From Pseudomonas extremaustralis (GTDB lineage: Bacteria; Pseudomonadota; Gammaproteobacteria; Pseudomonadales; Pseudomonadaceae), in NCBI RefSeq assembly GCF_900102035.1, contig NZ_LT629689.1:2356001-2420000 (forward strand): 64,000 nucleotides of DNA, read 5' to 3'. A program made the translations under genes and the position numbers. Position 1 is the stretch's first letter, and every line of letters begins with the position of its first letter. The notes beneath the pieces were generated by a model. The model was not told where the DNA came from. It worked only from the letters and a program-made list of their open reading frames with translations, and did no database searches. Shown here piece by piece: positions 36,694-45,698 of the stretch.

Positions 36694-38069
36694 GGTTGTA
36701 TAGCCTCGTAAATCATTTCGCCTATGTATTCACCCCCTATACCACCGGCAGTAGTCCCCGCCCAAGCTCCGGCTCCGACTAAGGCCGCAACACAGACAAC
36801 ACCTCCAATACCACCTGTCGCTACGCCAATTCCCAGGCAGACGGGAGCACTGGCAGCACCCGCTGCCCACCCGCTAAAAGCCCCAAGAGCGGTGGATAAG
36901 CCGAACTTCCCCGCTTCCGTAAACTTGATCCTCTTGCAAGCCTCCCCAGAGTCGCCATTACACACCTGCTGAATAGCTAGCAACGAAGACACACCGCCAA
37001 GGCCAATACCGATGTAACCACCTGTCTTCATATACTTCGTGGCACGACTGACCGTCTCGACATGAGCCGCATACCCCGGCATCTGCCCCGGCCCACCCGC
37101 CTTGTCCCAGTGATGCACCAAACTCCGACTGGAAATACCCAAAGCCGTTTTCAACTTCGGGTGATCACCCAAGGTTGTCTGGCCGCGCAAGCGCGTGGAA
37201 TTCAGCAAGTGCGCGTCCAGCTGTTTAAGTAGCTGCTGGCGATCGGCAAAGAACTGTGGCGATTGGAGATGGCCGTGTTGGCGATAACTTTGCTGATGCA
37301 AACGCTCAATAGCCTGAAGGGTATCGCGCAGATTGCTCAAATGCCTTTCCATCACCACCGCACTGACGCCCAGCCAGCTTGAGGTATGGCCGATAAAACT
37401 GGCGATTTCTGCACCGTGTCGGTACAGGAAGTCGGCCTCGTCCGGCGTAAGAGGATCAAGGGCTGCTTCAACCTGTTGAGCAGCCTGCATAAGCTGCGCT
37501 TCCTGATAGGTACAGGAGGTGTTGTTTGGATCACTGAGTACGATCATCGAGCCAGCTTTGACGTTGCTGGTCTTAGGGTTGAGGGCCTGAAATTTCCTCA
37601 TTACAGCAGGATCAGGCACGGGGAAAAGCAGGCTCTCCAATGCCTCGCGGCTCATGCTGTTGGGCACGATATAGAAACCGGGCTCCTCGCCCGTCAGCCC
37701 GTTAACGGCAGAGGCGGCCGAAGCGGGCGAAGGGCCATAGGCCGACGGTTGCGACGCGATCGGGCGACTCGTGGCTGGCGCTTCATAGCCCTTGTTGCTG
37801 TAAGTAGCGGTGTGAACCGAGGGAATGAATGTAGCTTGGCAAGGGCAACCGCTGAAACTGTCCAGCGTGCCGGCCATACGCCTGCCACGGCTGTTGATAT
37901 GTGAAACACCGCCAACGATGCGATACGTTTCTCCGTTCCTTCCACACGTGACGCGGTCCCCCTCGCAGGCATGAAGGAGGCCATACAGGTTGACGCTGCT
38001 ATCGCCGTCCAGCACCTCCCCCCCGCACGTCGTTTTGTCACCCAGACCAACGAAATAACCGATGCTCAT
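36690..38069 (-). CDS. PAAR-LysM protein with C-terminal glycine-rich hydrophobic domain, putative T6SS effector
   Basis: This 459-residue protein begins with a PAAR domain (residues 1-90; YFVGLGDKTTCGGEVLDGD, HACEGDRVTCG, VGGVSHINSRGRRMAGTLDSFSGCPC). A LysM-like stretch follows near 131-180 (FYIVPNSMSREALESLLFPVPD...KAGSMIVLSD), then a helical middle and a hydrophobic glycine-rich C-terminus (~350-459). PAAR proteins cap the VgrG spike, and the C-terminal domain resembles a pore-former. The frame extends back to 38228, but the ATG at 38069 with AAGGA upstream starts the PAAR fold. No VgrG or T6SS structural genes are in the window, so it is an orphan. Confidence 0.82.
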   Translation of the reverse strand: MSIGYFVGLGDKTTCGGEVLDGDSSVNLYGLLHACEGDRVTCGRNGETYRIVGGVSHINSRGRRMAGTLDSFSGCPCQATFIPSVHTATYSNKGYEAPATSRPIASQPSAYGPSPASAASAVNGLTGEEPGFYIVPNSMSREALESLLFPVPDPAVMRKFQALNPKTSNVKAGSMIVLSDPNNTSCTYQEAQLMQAAQQVEAALDPLTPDEADFLYRHGAEIASFIGHTSSWLGVSAVVMERHLSNLRDTLQAIERLHQQSYRQHGHLQSPQFFADRQQLLKQLDAHLLNSTRLRGQTTLGDHPKLKTALGISSRSLVHHWDKAGGPGQMPGYAAHVETVSRATKYMKTGGYIGIGLGGVSSLLAIQQVCNGDSGEACKRIKFTEAGKFGLSTALGAFSGWAAGAASAPVCLGIGVATGGIGGVVCVAALVGAGAWAGTTAGGIGGEYIGEMIYEAIQP

Positions 38070-38326
38070 TTCAGAATCCTTATCCAATGGGACATTGCGC
38101 CACACCGTCAAACTGACTGGCGAGCCGAACTCTGAAGAGGCAATTACTGGGCGTAAAGTCGGACGCTTCCGCAAATAAGGTAAGCGTCTGATTACAGAAA
38201 TACCCACAACGCGCCGACCAGTACCCATGACTCAAAATCGCACTACACCTTGGTGATTTTCATAATCGGCAAGCCAAGCGCCGTTGCTAGTATCCAGACA
38301 CCGCCAAGAACAATAAGGAACACGCC

Positions 38327-39643
38327 ATGACGTACTTCCCCGGTGTCGAGAAGGTCCGCTTCGAAGGCCCCACCAGCGACGCCCCGCTCGCCTTTCGCCA
38401 CTACGACGCCAATAAACTGATCCTCGGCAAACCGATGCGCGAGCACCTGCGCATGGCCGCCTGTTATTGGCACACCTTCGTCTGGCCAGGGGCGGACATG
38501 TTTGGCATGGGCACCTTCAAGCGCCCGTGGCAGCGCAGCGGCGAGCCGATGGACCTGGCCATCGGCAAGGCGCAGGCGGCCTTTGAGTTTTTCTCCAAGC
38601 TGGGTATCGATTACTACAGCTTTCACGACACCGACGTGGCACCCGAAGGCAGCTCGCTCAAGGAATACCGCAACCACTTCGCGCAGATGGTCGATCACCT
38701 CGAACGTCACCAGGAACAGACCGGCGTCAAACTGCTGTGGGGTACCGCCAATTGCTTCAGCAACCCGCGCTATGCCGCCGGCGCCGCGAGCAACCCGGAC
38801 CCGGAGGTGTTCGCCTACGCCGCCGCCCAGGTGTGCAGCGCGATGAACGCCACGCTGCGGCTCAAAGGCGCCAACTATGTGCTGTGGGGCGGTCGCGAGG
38901 GCTATGAAACCCTGCTCAATACCGACCTCAAGCGCGAGCGCGAACAGCTCGGGCGCTTTATGCGCATGGTGGTGGAGCACAAGCACAAGATCGGCTTCAA
39001 GGGCGACCTGCTGATCGAACCCAAGCCCCAGGAGCCAACCAAGCACCAATACGATTACGACAGCGCCACGGTGTTCGGCTTTCTGCATGAGTACGGCCTG
39101 GAACACGAGATCAAGGTGAACATCGAGGCCAACCACGCGACCCTGGCCGGGCACAGCTTTCATCATGAGATCGCCACCGCCGTGTCCCTGGGCATCTTCG
39201 GCAGCATCGACGCCAACCGCGGCGACCCGCAGAACGGCTGGGACACCGACCAGTTCCCCAACAGCGTCGAGGAAATGACCCTGGCCACCTATGAAATCCT
39301 CAAGGCTGGCGGGTTCAAGAATGGCGGCTATAACTTCGATTCCAAGGTACGCCGCCAGAGCCTGGACGAGATCGACCTGTTCCACGGGCATGTCGCCGCC
39401 ATGGACACCCTGGCGCTGGCGCTGGAACGCGCGGCGGCGATGGTGCAGAACGATCGGTTGCAGCAGTTCAAGGACCAGCGCTATGCCGGCTGGCAGCAAC
39501 CGTTGGGCCAGGCGGTACTGGCGGGCGAATTCAGCCTGCAATCCCTGGCCGAACATGCGTTCGCCCATGAGCTGAACCCGCAGGCGGTGAGTGGCCGGCA
39601 AGAGATGCTGGAAGGCATCGTGAACCGGTTCATCTACACCTGA
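38327..39643 (+). CDS. xylA: Xylose isomerase
   Basis: XylA converts D-xylose to D-xylulose. The 438-residue product has the active-site [16 protein letters not shown] and [16 protein letters not shown] segments (here [13 protein letters not shown], with the catalytic His and Asp) and the metal-binding [18 protein letters not shown]. An AAGGA ribosome site precedes the ATG. It begins the xylA-F-G-H cluster. No xylulokinase gene is found in the window. Confidence 0.96.
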   Translation: MTYFPGVEKVRFEGPTSDAPLAFRHYDANKLILGKPMREHLRMAACYWHTFVWPGADMFGMGTFKRPWQRSGEPMDLAIGKAQAAFEFFSKLGIDYYSFHDTDVAPEGSSLKEYRNHFAQMVDHLERHQEQTGVKLLWGTANCFSNPRYAAGAASNPDPEVFAYAAAQVCSAMNATLRLKGANYVLWGGREGYETLLNTDLKREREQLGRFMRMVVEHKHKIGFKGDLLIEPKPQEPTKHQYDYDSATVFGFLHEYGLEHEIKVNIEANHATLAGHSFHHEIATAVSLGIFGSIDANRGDPQNGWDTDQFPNSVEEMTLATYEILKAGGFKNGGYNFDSKVRRQSLDEIDLFHGHVAAMDTLALALERAAAMVQNDRLQQFKDQRYAGWQQPLGQAVLAGEFSLQSLAEHAFAHELNPQAVSGRQEMLEGIVNRFIYT

Positions 39644-39658
39644 CCACGCAGCCCTTCT

Positions 39659-39757
39659 GTAGGAGCAAGCTTGCTCGCGAAAATCGTCAACGATGACGCG
39701 GGCTTCCTGGATAAACGTGTCGAATTCACGTTCTTCGCGAGCAAGCTCGCTCCTACA
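39659..39757. repeat. REP-type inverted repeat pair between xylA and xylF
   Basis: Arms of the GTAGGAGCGAGCTTGCTCGCGAA family face each other over ~50 bp in the gap between xylA and xylF. The central GTCAACGATGACGCG sequence also recurs in sister elements. Confidence 0.78.
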
Positions 39758-39875
39758 AGACGTCGCGGCGGTGACATTTGCGCGACAAATCTGCGCACAG
39801 GGCGTCGAGGGACGCTCTACAGTTTCAACCGCACCACGCTGTGTCTTTCCAACAACAATAAAAGGACGCACCACC

Positions 39876-40874
39876 ATGAACACATGCAAACGCACCCTGC
39901 TCGCCACTGCCCTGGCCCTGCTCGCCCTGCCGGTGATGGCCGATCCGGCCCATCCGAAAATCGGCTTTTCCATCGACGACCTGCGCCTGGAACGCTGGTC
40001 CCGCGACCGTGACTACTTCGTCGCGGCGGCGGAGAAACTCGATGCCAAAGTCTTCGTGCAGTCCGCCGATGCCAACGAACAGAAGCAGATTTCCCAGATC
40101 GAAAACCTCATCTCCCGTGGCGTCGATGTGATCGTCATCGTGCCGTTCAACGCCACCGTACTGACCAACGCCGTCGCCGAAGCCAAGAAGGCCGGGATCA
40201 AGGTGGTGTCCTATGACCGGCTGATCCTCAATGCCGACATCGACGCGTATATCTCCTTCGATAACGAAAAAGTCGGCGAGATGCAGGCCAGCGGCGTGCT
40301 GCAAGCGGCGCCCAAGGGCAACTACTTCCTGCTCGGCGGCGCGCCCACCGACAACAACGCCAAGGTCCTGCGCGAAGGCCAGATGAAGGTGCTGCAACCG
40401 GCCATCGACAAGGGCGATATCAAGATTGTCGGCCAGCAGTGGGTCAAGGAATGGAACCCCACCGAAGCCCTGAGCATCGTCGAAAACGCCCTGACCCGGA
40501 ACGACAACAAAATCGACGCCATCGTCGCCTCCAACGACGCCACCGCCGGCGGTGCGATCCAGGCCCTGGCCGCGCAGAAGCTGGCGGGCAAGGTGCCGAT
40601 CTCCGGGCAAGACGCCGACCTCGCCGCCGTCAAGCGCGTGCTCGACGGTACCCAGACCATGACCGTGTACAAGCCGCTCAAGCTGATCGCCTCGGAAGCC
40701 GCCAAGCTCTCGGTGCAACTGGCGCGCAATGAAAAACCCACCTACAGCTCGCAATACGACAACGGCAGCAAGAAAGTCGACACCATCCTGCTCACCCCAA
40801 CTCCATTGACCAAGGCCAATATCGACCTGCTCGAGAAAGACGGCTTCTACACCAAAGAGCAGATCGGCCTGTAG
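39876..40874 (+). CDS. xylF: D-xylose ABC transporter substrate-binding protein
   Basis: This 332-residue periplasmic protein has a signal peptide (MNTCKRTLLATALALLALPVMA) followed by DPAHPKIGFSIDDLRLERWSRDRDYF, the sugar-contacting start of XylF. VIVIVPFNATVLTNAVAEAKKAGIKVVSYDRL and the ASNDATAGGAIQAL motif belong to type I sugar-binding proteins. A longer frame opens at 39693, but the ATG at 39876 with AAAGGA upstream and the signal peptide is the start. It delivers xylose to XylGH. Confidence 0.94.
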   Translation: MNTCKRTLLATALALLALPVMADPAHPKIGFSIDDLRLERWSRDRDYFVAAAEKLDAKVFVQSADANEQKQISQIENLISRGVDVIVIVPFNATVLTNAVAEAKKAGIKVVSYDRLILNADIDAYISFDNEKVGEMQASGVLQAAPKGNYFLLGGAPTDNNAKVLREGQMKVLQPAIDKGDIKIVGQQWVKEWNPTEALSIVENALTRNDNKIDAIVASNDATAGGAIQALAAQKLAGKVPISGQDADLAAVKRVLDGTQTMTVYKPLKLIASEAAKLSVQLARNEKPTYSSQYDNGSKKVDTILLTPTPLTKANIDLLEKDGFYTKEQIGL

Positions 40875-40965
40875 GAGCGGGCTTGCCCGCGAAAAACGTC
40901 AATGGTGACGCGGGCATCCTGGATGTATGCGTTGCCTGTGGGTTCTTCGCGAGCTCGCTCCTACA
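40871..40965. repeat. REP-type inverted repeat pair between xylF and xylG
   Basis: The left arm starts within the last codons of xylF, and the right arm ends 34 bp before xylG. An element inside an ABC operon commonly stabilises the upstream binding-protein message or reduces downstream expression. Confidence 0.78.
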
Positions 40966-40999
40966 GAAAACCGCGTTTCTTGGGCCTTTTGTGTGAGCC

Positions 41000-42550
41000 A
41001 TGGTCATGTCCGACTACCTGCTGCAAATGAACGGCATCGTCAAACGCTTCGGCGGTGTCAACGCGCTCAATGGCATCGATATCAAGGTGCGGCCGGGGGA
41101 ATGTGTCGGCCTGTGCGGCGAGAACGGTGCCGGTAAATCCACCTTGATGAAAGTGCTGTCGGCGGTCTATCCCCATGGCACCTGGGACGGCGAAATCCTC
41201 TGGGACGGGCAGCCGCTCAAGGCCCAGTCGATCAGCGATACCGAGGCCGCCGGCATCGTCATCATTCACCAGGAACTGACCCTGGTACCGGACCTGTCGG
41301 TGGCCGAAAACATCTTCATGGGCCACGAACTGACCCTGCCCGGCGGGCGCATGAACTACCCGGCGATGATCCACCGCGCCGAAGCACTGATGCGTGAACT
41401 CAAAGTGCCGGACATGAACGTCGCGCTGCCGGTGTCGCAGTACGGCGGCGGTTACCAGCAACTGGTGGAAATCGCCAAGGCCCTGAATAAACAGGCACGC
41501 CTGCTGATCCTCGACGAACCCTCCTCGGCCCTGACCCGCTCGGAAATCGAGGTACTGCTCGACATCATCCGTGACCTCAAGGCCAAGGGCGTGGCCTGCG
41601 TGTACATCTCCCACAAGCTCGATGAAGTGGCGGCGGTGTGCGACACCATCACCGTGATCCGCGACGGCCAACACATCGCAACCACCGCCATGGCCGACAT
41701 GGACATCCCGCAGATCATCACGCAGATGGTCGGGCGCGAAATGAGCAACCTCTACCCCACCGAGCCCCACGACATCGGCGAGGTGCTGTTCGAAGCGCGC
41801 CACGTCACCTGCTACGACGTCGACAACCCCCGGCGCAAACGCGTGGACGACATCTCCTTCGTGCTCAAACGCGGGGAAATCCTCGGCATTGCCGGACTGG
41901 TCGGCGCCGGACGCACCGAACTGGTCTCGGCCTTGTTCGGCGCCTACCCCGGTCGCTACAGCGCCGAAGTCTGGCTCGACGGCCAGGTGATCGACACGCG
42001 CACGCCGCTCAAATCCATCCGCGCCGGGCTGTGCATGGTGCCCGAGGACCGCAAGCGCCAGGGCATCATTCCCGACCTGGGCGTGGGCCAGAACATCACC
42101 CTGGCGGTACTCGACACCTTTGCCCACCTGACCCGCATCGATGCCGAAGCCGAGCTGGGCAGCATCGACCGGCAGATCGCGCGCATGCACCTCAAGACCG
42201 CCAGCCCGTTCCTGCCGATCACCAGCCTGTCCGGCGGCAATCAGCAAAAGGCCGTGCTGGCGAAAATGCTCATGGCCAAGCCCAAGGTGCTGATCCTCGA
42301 TGAGCCGACGCGCGGCGTGGACGTGGGCGCCAAGTACGAGATCTACAAGCTGATGGGTGCGCTGGCAGCCGAAGGCGTGGCGATCATCATGGTCTCCTCG
42401 GAACTGGCCGAAGTGCTCGGCGTGTCCAACCGCGTGCTGGTGATCGGCGACGGCCAGTTGCGCGGCGATTTCATCAACGAAGGGCTCACCCAGGAACAGG
42501 TGCTCGCCGCCGCGCTCAGCCAAAATAATAATGATCGGAAGACCGCTTAG
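41000..42550 (+). CDS. xylG: D-xylose ABC transporter ATP-binding protein
   Basis: This 516-residue protein is a fused pair of sugar-type ABC ATPase domains. The first has the Walker [10 protein letters not shown] and the [10 protein letters not shown] signature region, and the second has [12 protein letters not shown] and [16 protein letters not shown] with the Walker [14 protein letters not shown]. It powers xylose import through XylH. The frame has ATGs at 41000 and 41006; the first has GTGTGAGCC upstream. The stop is immediately followed by the xylH ATG. Confidence 0.95.
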   Translation: MVMSDYLLQMNGIVKRFGGVNALNGIDIKVRPGECVGLCGENGAGKSTLMKVLSAVYPHGTWDGEILWDGQPLKAQSISDTEAAGIVIIHQELTLVPDLSVAENIFMGHELTLPGGRMNYPAMIHRAEALMRELKVPDMNVALPVSQYGGGYQQLVEIAKALNKQARLLILDEPSSALTRSEIEVLLDIIRDLKAKGVACVYISHKLDEVAAVCDTITVIRDGQHIATTAMADMDIPQIITQMVGREMSNLYPTEPHDIGEVLFEARHVTCYDVDNPRRKRVDDISFVLKRGEILGIAGLVGAGRTELVSALFGAYPGRYSAEVWLDGQVIDTRTPLKSIRAGLCMVPEDRKRQGIIPDLGVGQNITLAVLDTFAHLTRIDAEAELGSIDRQIARMHLKTASPFLPITSLSGGNQQKAVLAKMLMAKPKVLILDEPTRGVDVGAKYEIYKLMGALAAEGVAIIMVSSELAEVLGVSNRVLVIGDGQLRGDFINEGLTQEQVLAAALSQNNNDRKTA

Positions 42551-43687
42551 ATGAATCAGCTCAAACAGCTGTTTACCCGCTACAAAATGCTCGCCCTGGT
42601 CATCGCCGTGGCGGTCATCTGGTTGTTTTTCAGCTGGCAGACCGAAGGCGGCTTCGTCACCCCGCGCAACCTGTCCAACCTGCTGCGGCAGATGTCGATC
42701 ACCGGGATTCTGGCCTGCGGCATGGTGCTGGTGATCATCAGCGGCGAGATCGATTTGTCAGTGGGCTCACTGCTCGGGTTGCTGGGCGGGCTCGCGGCGA
42801 TTCTGGACGTGGTCTATCACCTGCCGCTGCTGGCCAACCTGAGCCTGGTGGCGCTGTGCGGGTTGATGATCGGTTTGGCCAACGGCTACATGACCGCGTA
42901 CCTGCGCATTCCCTCGTTTATCGTCGGCTTGGGCGGCATGCTGGCGTTTCGCGGGATTCTGCTGGGCATCACCGGCGGCACCACCATCGCACCGGTGTCG
43001 CCGTCGCTGGTGTATGTGGGCCAGGGCTATTTGCCGTATCACGTGGGGGTGGGGCTCGGTGTTTTGCTGTTCGCCCTGACCCTGTTTCTCACCTGGAAAC
43101 AACGGCGCAACCGTGCACTGCATGGCTTGGCCGCGCATTCACGGGCGCGCGATGTATTGCGCGTGGTGGTGATCGGCGCGGTACTCGCCGGGTTCGTCAC
43201 CACCCTCAACCGCTACGACGGCATCCCCGTACCGGTGCTGCTGTTGCTGGTGCTGCTCGGGGTGTTCAGCTACGTCACCAGCCAGACCGTGTTCGGCCGC
43301 CGCGTGTATGCGGTGGGCAGCAACATGGAAGCCACACGCCTGTCAGGCATCAACGTGCAGGCGGTGAAACTGTGGATCTTCGGCATCATGGGCGTGATGT
43401 GCGCCCTCGCCGGCCTGGTCAACACCGCCCGCCTCGCCGCCGGTTCACCGTCGGCGGGCAACATGGGCGAACTCGACGCCATCGCCGCCTGCTTTATCGG
43501 CGGCACCTCCATGCGCGGCGGCTCGGGCACGGTGTATGGGGCACTGCTCGGCGCGTTGGTGATTACCAGCCTGGATAACGGCATGTCGATGCTGGACGTG
43601 GACAGTTACTGGCAGATGATCGTCAAGGGCAGCATTTTGGTGCTGGCGGTGTGGGTGGATGTGAGTACGCGGGCGGGTCGGCGCTGA
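42551..43687 (+). CDS. xylH: D-xylose ABC transporter permease
   Basis: This 378-residue membrane protein has about ten helices. VLVIISGEIDLSVGSLLGLLGG near residues 58-79 and FIGGTSMRGGSGTVYGALLGALVI near 310-333 are typical of sugar-family ABC permeases (RbsC/XylH). It starts directly after the xylG stop. A paired REP element follows its stop and may terminate the operon. Confidence 0.94.
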   Translation: MNQLKQLFTRYKMLALVIAVAVIWLFFSWQTEGGFVTPRNLSNLLRQMSITGILACGMVLVIISGEIDLSVGSLLGLLGGLAAILDVVYHLPLLANLSLVALCGLMIGLANGYMTAYLRIPSFIVGLGGMLAFRGILLGITGGTTIAPVSPSLVYVGQGYLPYHVGVGLGVLLFALTLFLTWKQRRNRALHGLAAHSRARDVLRVVVIGAVLAGFVTTLNRYDGIPVPVLLLLVLLGVFSYVTSQTVFGRRVYAVGSNMEATRLSGINVQAVKLWIFGIMGVMCALAGLVNTARLAAGSPSAGNMGELDAIAACFIGGTSMRGGSGTVYGALLGALVITSLDNGMSMLDVDSYWQMIVKGSILVLAVWVDVSTRAGRR

Positions 43688-43700
43688 ACCCGCTCTCCCA

Positions 43701-43790
43701 TGTGGGAGGGGGCTTGCTCCCGATGGCGCAGTGGCAGTCACTGCATGAGCGCCTGAACCACCGCTATCGGGAGCAAGCCCCCTCCCACAG
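43701..43790. repeat. REP-type inverted repeat pair after xylH
   Basis: It has the same 24-bp arms as at 11661-11750 and 18474-18563, inverted over ~40 bp, 13 bp after the xylH stop. Probably ends the xyl transcript. Confidence 0.78.
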
Positions 43791-43930
43791 GGACCGCATT
43801 TCATTGGGGTTAGTGGCATTTGGTCATGGTTTTTAAAGGGCCAGCAAGCCGGGTCGCTTTAAATTGCAGGACGTTTCCTAGACAATCCCTGCCGCCTTGT
43901 GCCTGTTGGAATCGATGGCTAGTCTGCGGT

Positions 43931-44132
43931 CCGTCACTGCCAAATCAGTGATCGGGTTTAGTCGCCCGGTTTTCATATGGCGCATGGTCCCCCATGAAGT
44001 TTTATGGTGGCTGTGCGTAGGGCACCTTCGGGTGCGCCGGTTTTCCATATGGCCGGTCGACTAACCTGCGTACAGCCGCCACCCTCGTTTAGTCGCGATG
44101 GGTGTCAGCTCCAAACCATATGGAGTTTCACC
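43931..44132 (+). ncRNA. Structured leader of the DUF3077/DUF6124-like gene
   Basis: This ~200-base leader has nested inverted repeats. GGTTTAGTCG at 43955-43964 pairs with CGACTAACC at 44058-44066, extended by CCGG/CCGG. Inside are a CATGG/CCATG hairpin (43983-43996) and GCACC-TTCG-GGTGC (44022-44035) with a stable UUCG tetraloop; outside is CACTG/CAGTG (43935-43949). CATATGG occurs three times, the last (44117-44123) just before the ribosome site. Such leaders recur before genes of this family in Pseudomonas as far as I recall, but no Rfam name can be given. Confidence 0.5.
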
Positions 44133-44441
44133 ATGACCAAAGCCCTACCCGACCCACCCCACGACCCCGTCAAAGACCGCGCCGCCTTCAACCGCGCCAT
44201 CGACCATTACCTGCCCACCCAAGGCGTCCACGCCGTCAACGAAGACCTGAGCTTCGAAGATGCCCTGCTCTACACCGCCAGTCTGCTGGACAGCGCTTCG
44301 GCCACGGCGCTCGATTGCGGCGAGCTGCTGGACAAGCCCGAGCGGGCGAAGATTCTGGCGGTGTGGCATTTACTGGAAATCGCCAAGGCCACGGTGGATC
44401 GCTCCATCGAGTGCCTCAAGCCGACAAAGACCACGGCCTGA
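44133..44441 (+). CDS. DUF3077/DUF6124-like small protein
   Basis: This 102-residue soluble protein contains NEDLSFEDALLYTASLLDSASATALDCGELLDKPERAKILAVWHLLEIAKATVDRS, a helical pattern shared by the many small DUF3077/DUF6124 proteins of Pseudomonas. No catalytic residues are evident, and no function is known to me. The ATG at 44133 follows TGGAGTTTCACC. The gene stands alone between the xyl locus and an iron transporter, with an unusually long folded leader. Confidence 0.7.
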   Translation: MTKALPDPPHDPVKDRAAFNRAIDHYLPTQGVHAVNEDLSFEDALLYTASLLDSASATALDCGELLDKPERAKILAVWHLLEIAKATVDRSIECLKPTKTTA

Positions 44442-44599
44442 CAATGGGCTAAAACATGTGGGAGGAGCGGTGCGACGATTCGCCCTGCTCCCCCCACCGT
44501 GGATAGGCGTTACGTTAAACCCTTCGAGTCACGATATTTATCACGTTTATTTGACGTTTTTTTCTCATTCGCGCCTCTACATTCGCCGCGCCTCAACAT

Positions 44600-44620
44600 G
44601 CAAATGATTCCTATTGGTCT
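44600..44620. promoter_or_regulatory. Possible Fur box upstream of the iron ABC transporter
   Basis: GCAAATGATTCCTATTGGT has partial matches to the GATAAT-type hexamers of Fur boxes and lies about 65-80 bp before the substrate-binding gene. The match is imperfect, so this rests partly on the expected iron regulation of the operon. Confidence 0.35.
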
Positions 44621-44681
44621 AATCTAAATCGACCTCAAGCGGATTTCCCGTGCAGCCATCAACCCCCGGAGCGCTCACCGC

Positions 44682-45698
44682 ATGACCACCCGCCGTCCTT
44701 CGTTCGTCAAAAAAGCCCTGCTGGTCACCGCCCTGGTCAGCGCCGGCCATGTGTATGCCGCCAGCGAGCCGGTCGGTATCGTGGTCTACAACGCCCAGCA
44801 CGAAAGCCTCACCAAGGCGTGGGTCGAAGGGTTCACCCAGGACACCGGGATCCCGGTGACCATCCGCAACGGCGACGACACCGAGATGGGCAACCAGCTG
44901 GTGCAGGAAGGCGCGGCCTCTCCGGCGGACGTGTTCCTCACCGAAAACTCCCCGGCCATGGTGCTGGTGGACAACGCCGGCTTGTTCGCGCCGGTCGCCC
45001 CGACCACCCTGGAACAAGTGGACGCCGCCTACCGCCCGGCCCACGGCAAATGGGTGGGCATCGCCGCGCGCTCCACGGTGTTTGTGTATAACCCGAGCAC
45101 CTTGAAAGAAAGCGACCTGCCCAAATCCCTGCTGGACCTGGCGTCGCCAAGCTGGAAAGGCCGTTGGGCCGCCTCGCCGGCCGGTGCCGACTTCCAGGCC
45201 ATCGTCGCCGCCATGCTGGAACTCAAGGGCGAGGCCGCGACCCTCGACTGGCTCAAGGCAATGAAGACCAACGCCAGCATCTACCGGGGCAACAGCGCGG
45301 TGCTCAAGGCCGTCAACGCCGGCCAGGTCGACAGCGGCGTGATTTATCACTACTACAGCTTCGTCGACCAATCCAAGACCGGCGAAAACAGCAAGAACAC
45401 TCAACTGCACTACTTCAAACACCAGGACCCGGGCGCGTTCGTGAGCATTTCCGGAGGGGGTGTGTTGGCTTCCAGCAAGCACAAGGAACAGGCCCAGGCC
45501 TTCCTGAAGTGGATCACCGGCAAAGACGGCCAGGCGGTGCTCAAGGACGGTAATTCGTTCGAATACGCGGTCGGCCAGAACGCCCAATCCAACCCCAAGC
45601 TGACCCCACTGGTGCAATTGGACGCCCCAAAGGTCGACGCGTCGAAGCTCAACAGCAAAAAGGCTGTCGAGCTGATGACCCAGGCCGGACTGCTCTGA
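44682..45698 (+). CDS. Iron(III) ABC transporter substrate-binding protein (FbpA/HitA type)
   Basis: This 338-residue periplasmic protein has a signal peptide (LLVTALVSAGHVYAASE) and the FbpA-type fold, with GIVVYNAQHESLTKAWVEGF near the N-terminus containing the His-Glu iron ligands, and GVIYHYYSF with the paired tyrosines that complete Fe(III) binding. It should capture free ferric iron in the periplasm. The permease and ATPase genes follow with overlapping or abutting codons. Another oxyanion-bound metal is possible but less likely given the ligand set. Confidence 0.9.
   Translation: MTTRRPSFVKKALLVTALVSAGHVYAASEPVGIVVYNAQHESLTKAWVEGFTQDTGIPVTIRNGDDTEMGNQLVQEGAASPADVFLTENSPAMVLVDNAGLFAPVAPTTLEQVDAAYRPAHGKWVGIAARSTVFVYNPSTLKESDLPKSLLDLASPSWKGRWAASPAGADFQAIVAAMLELKGEAATLDWLKAMKTNASIYRGNSAVLKAVNAGQVDSGVIYHYYSFVDQSKTGENSKNTQLHYFKHQDPGAFVSISGGGVLASSKHKEQAQAFLKWITGKDGQAVLKDGNSFEYAVGQNAQSNPKLTPLVQLDAPKVDASKLNSKKAVELMTQAGLL

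Noticed and set aside
38243..39973. 576-codon open frame opposite xylA
   Set aside because: Shadow of the xylose isomerase gene.
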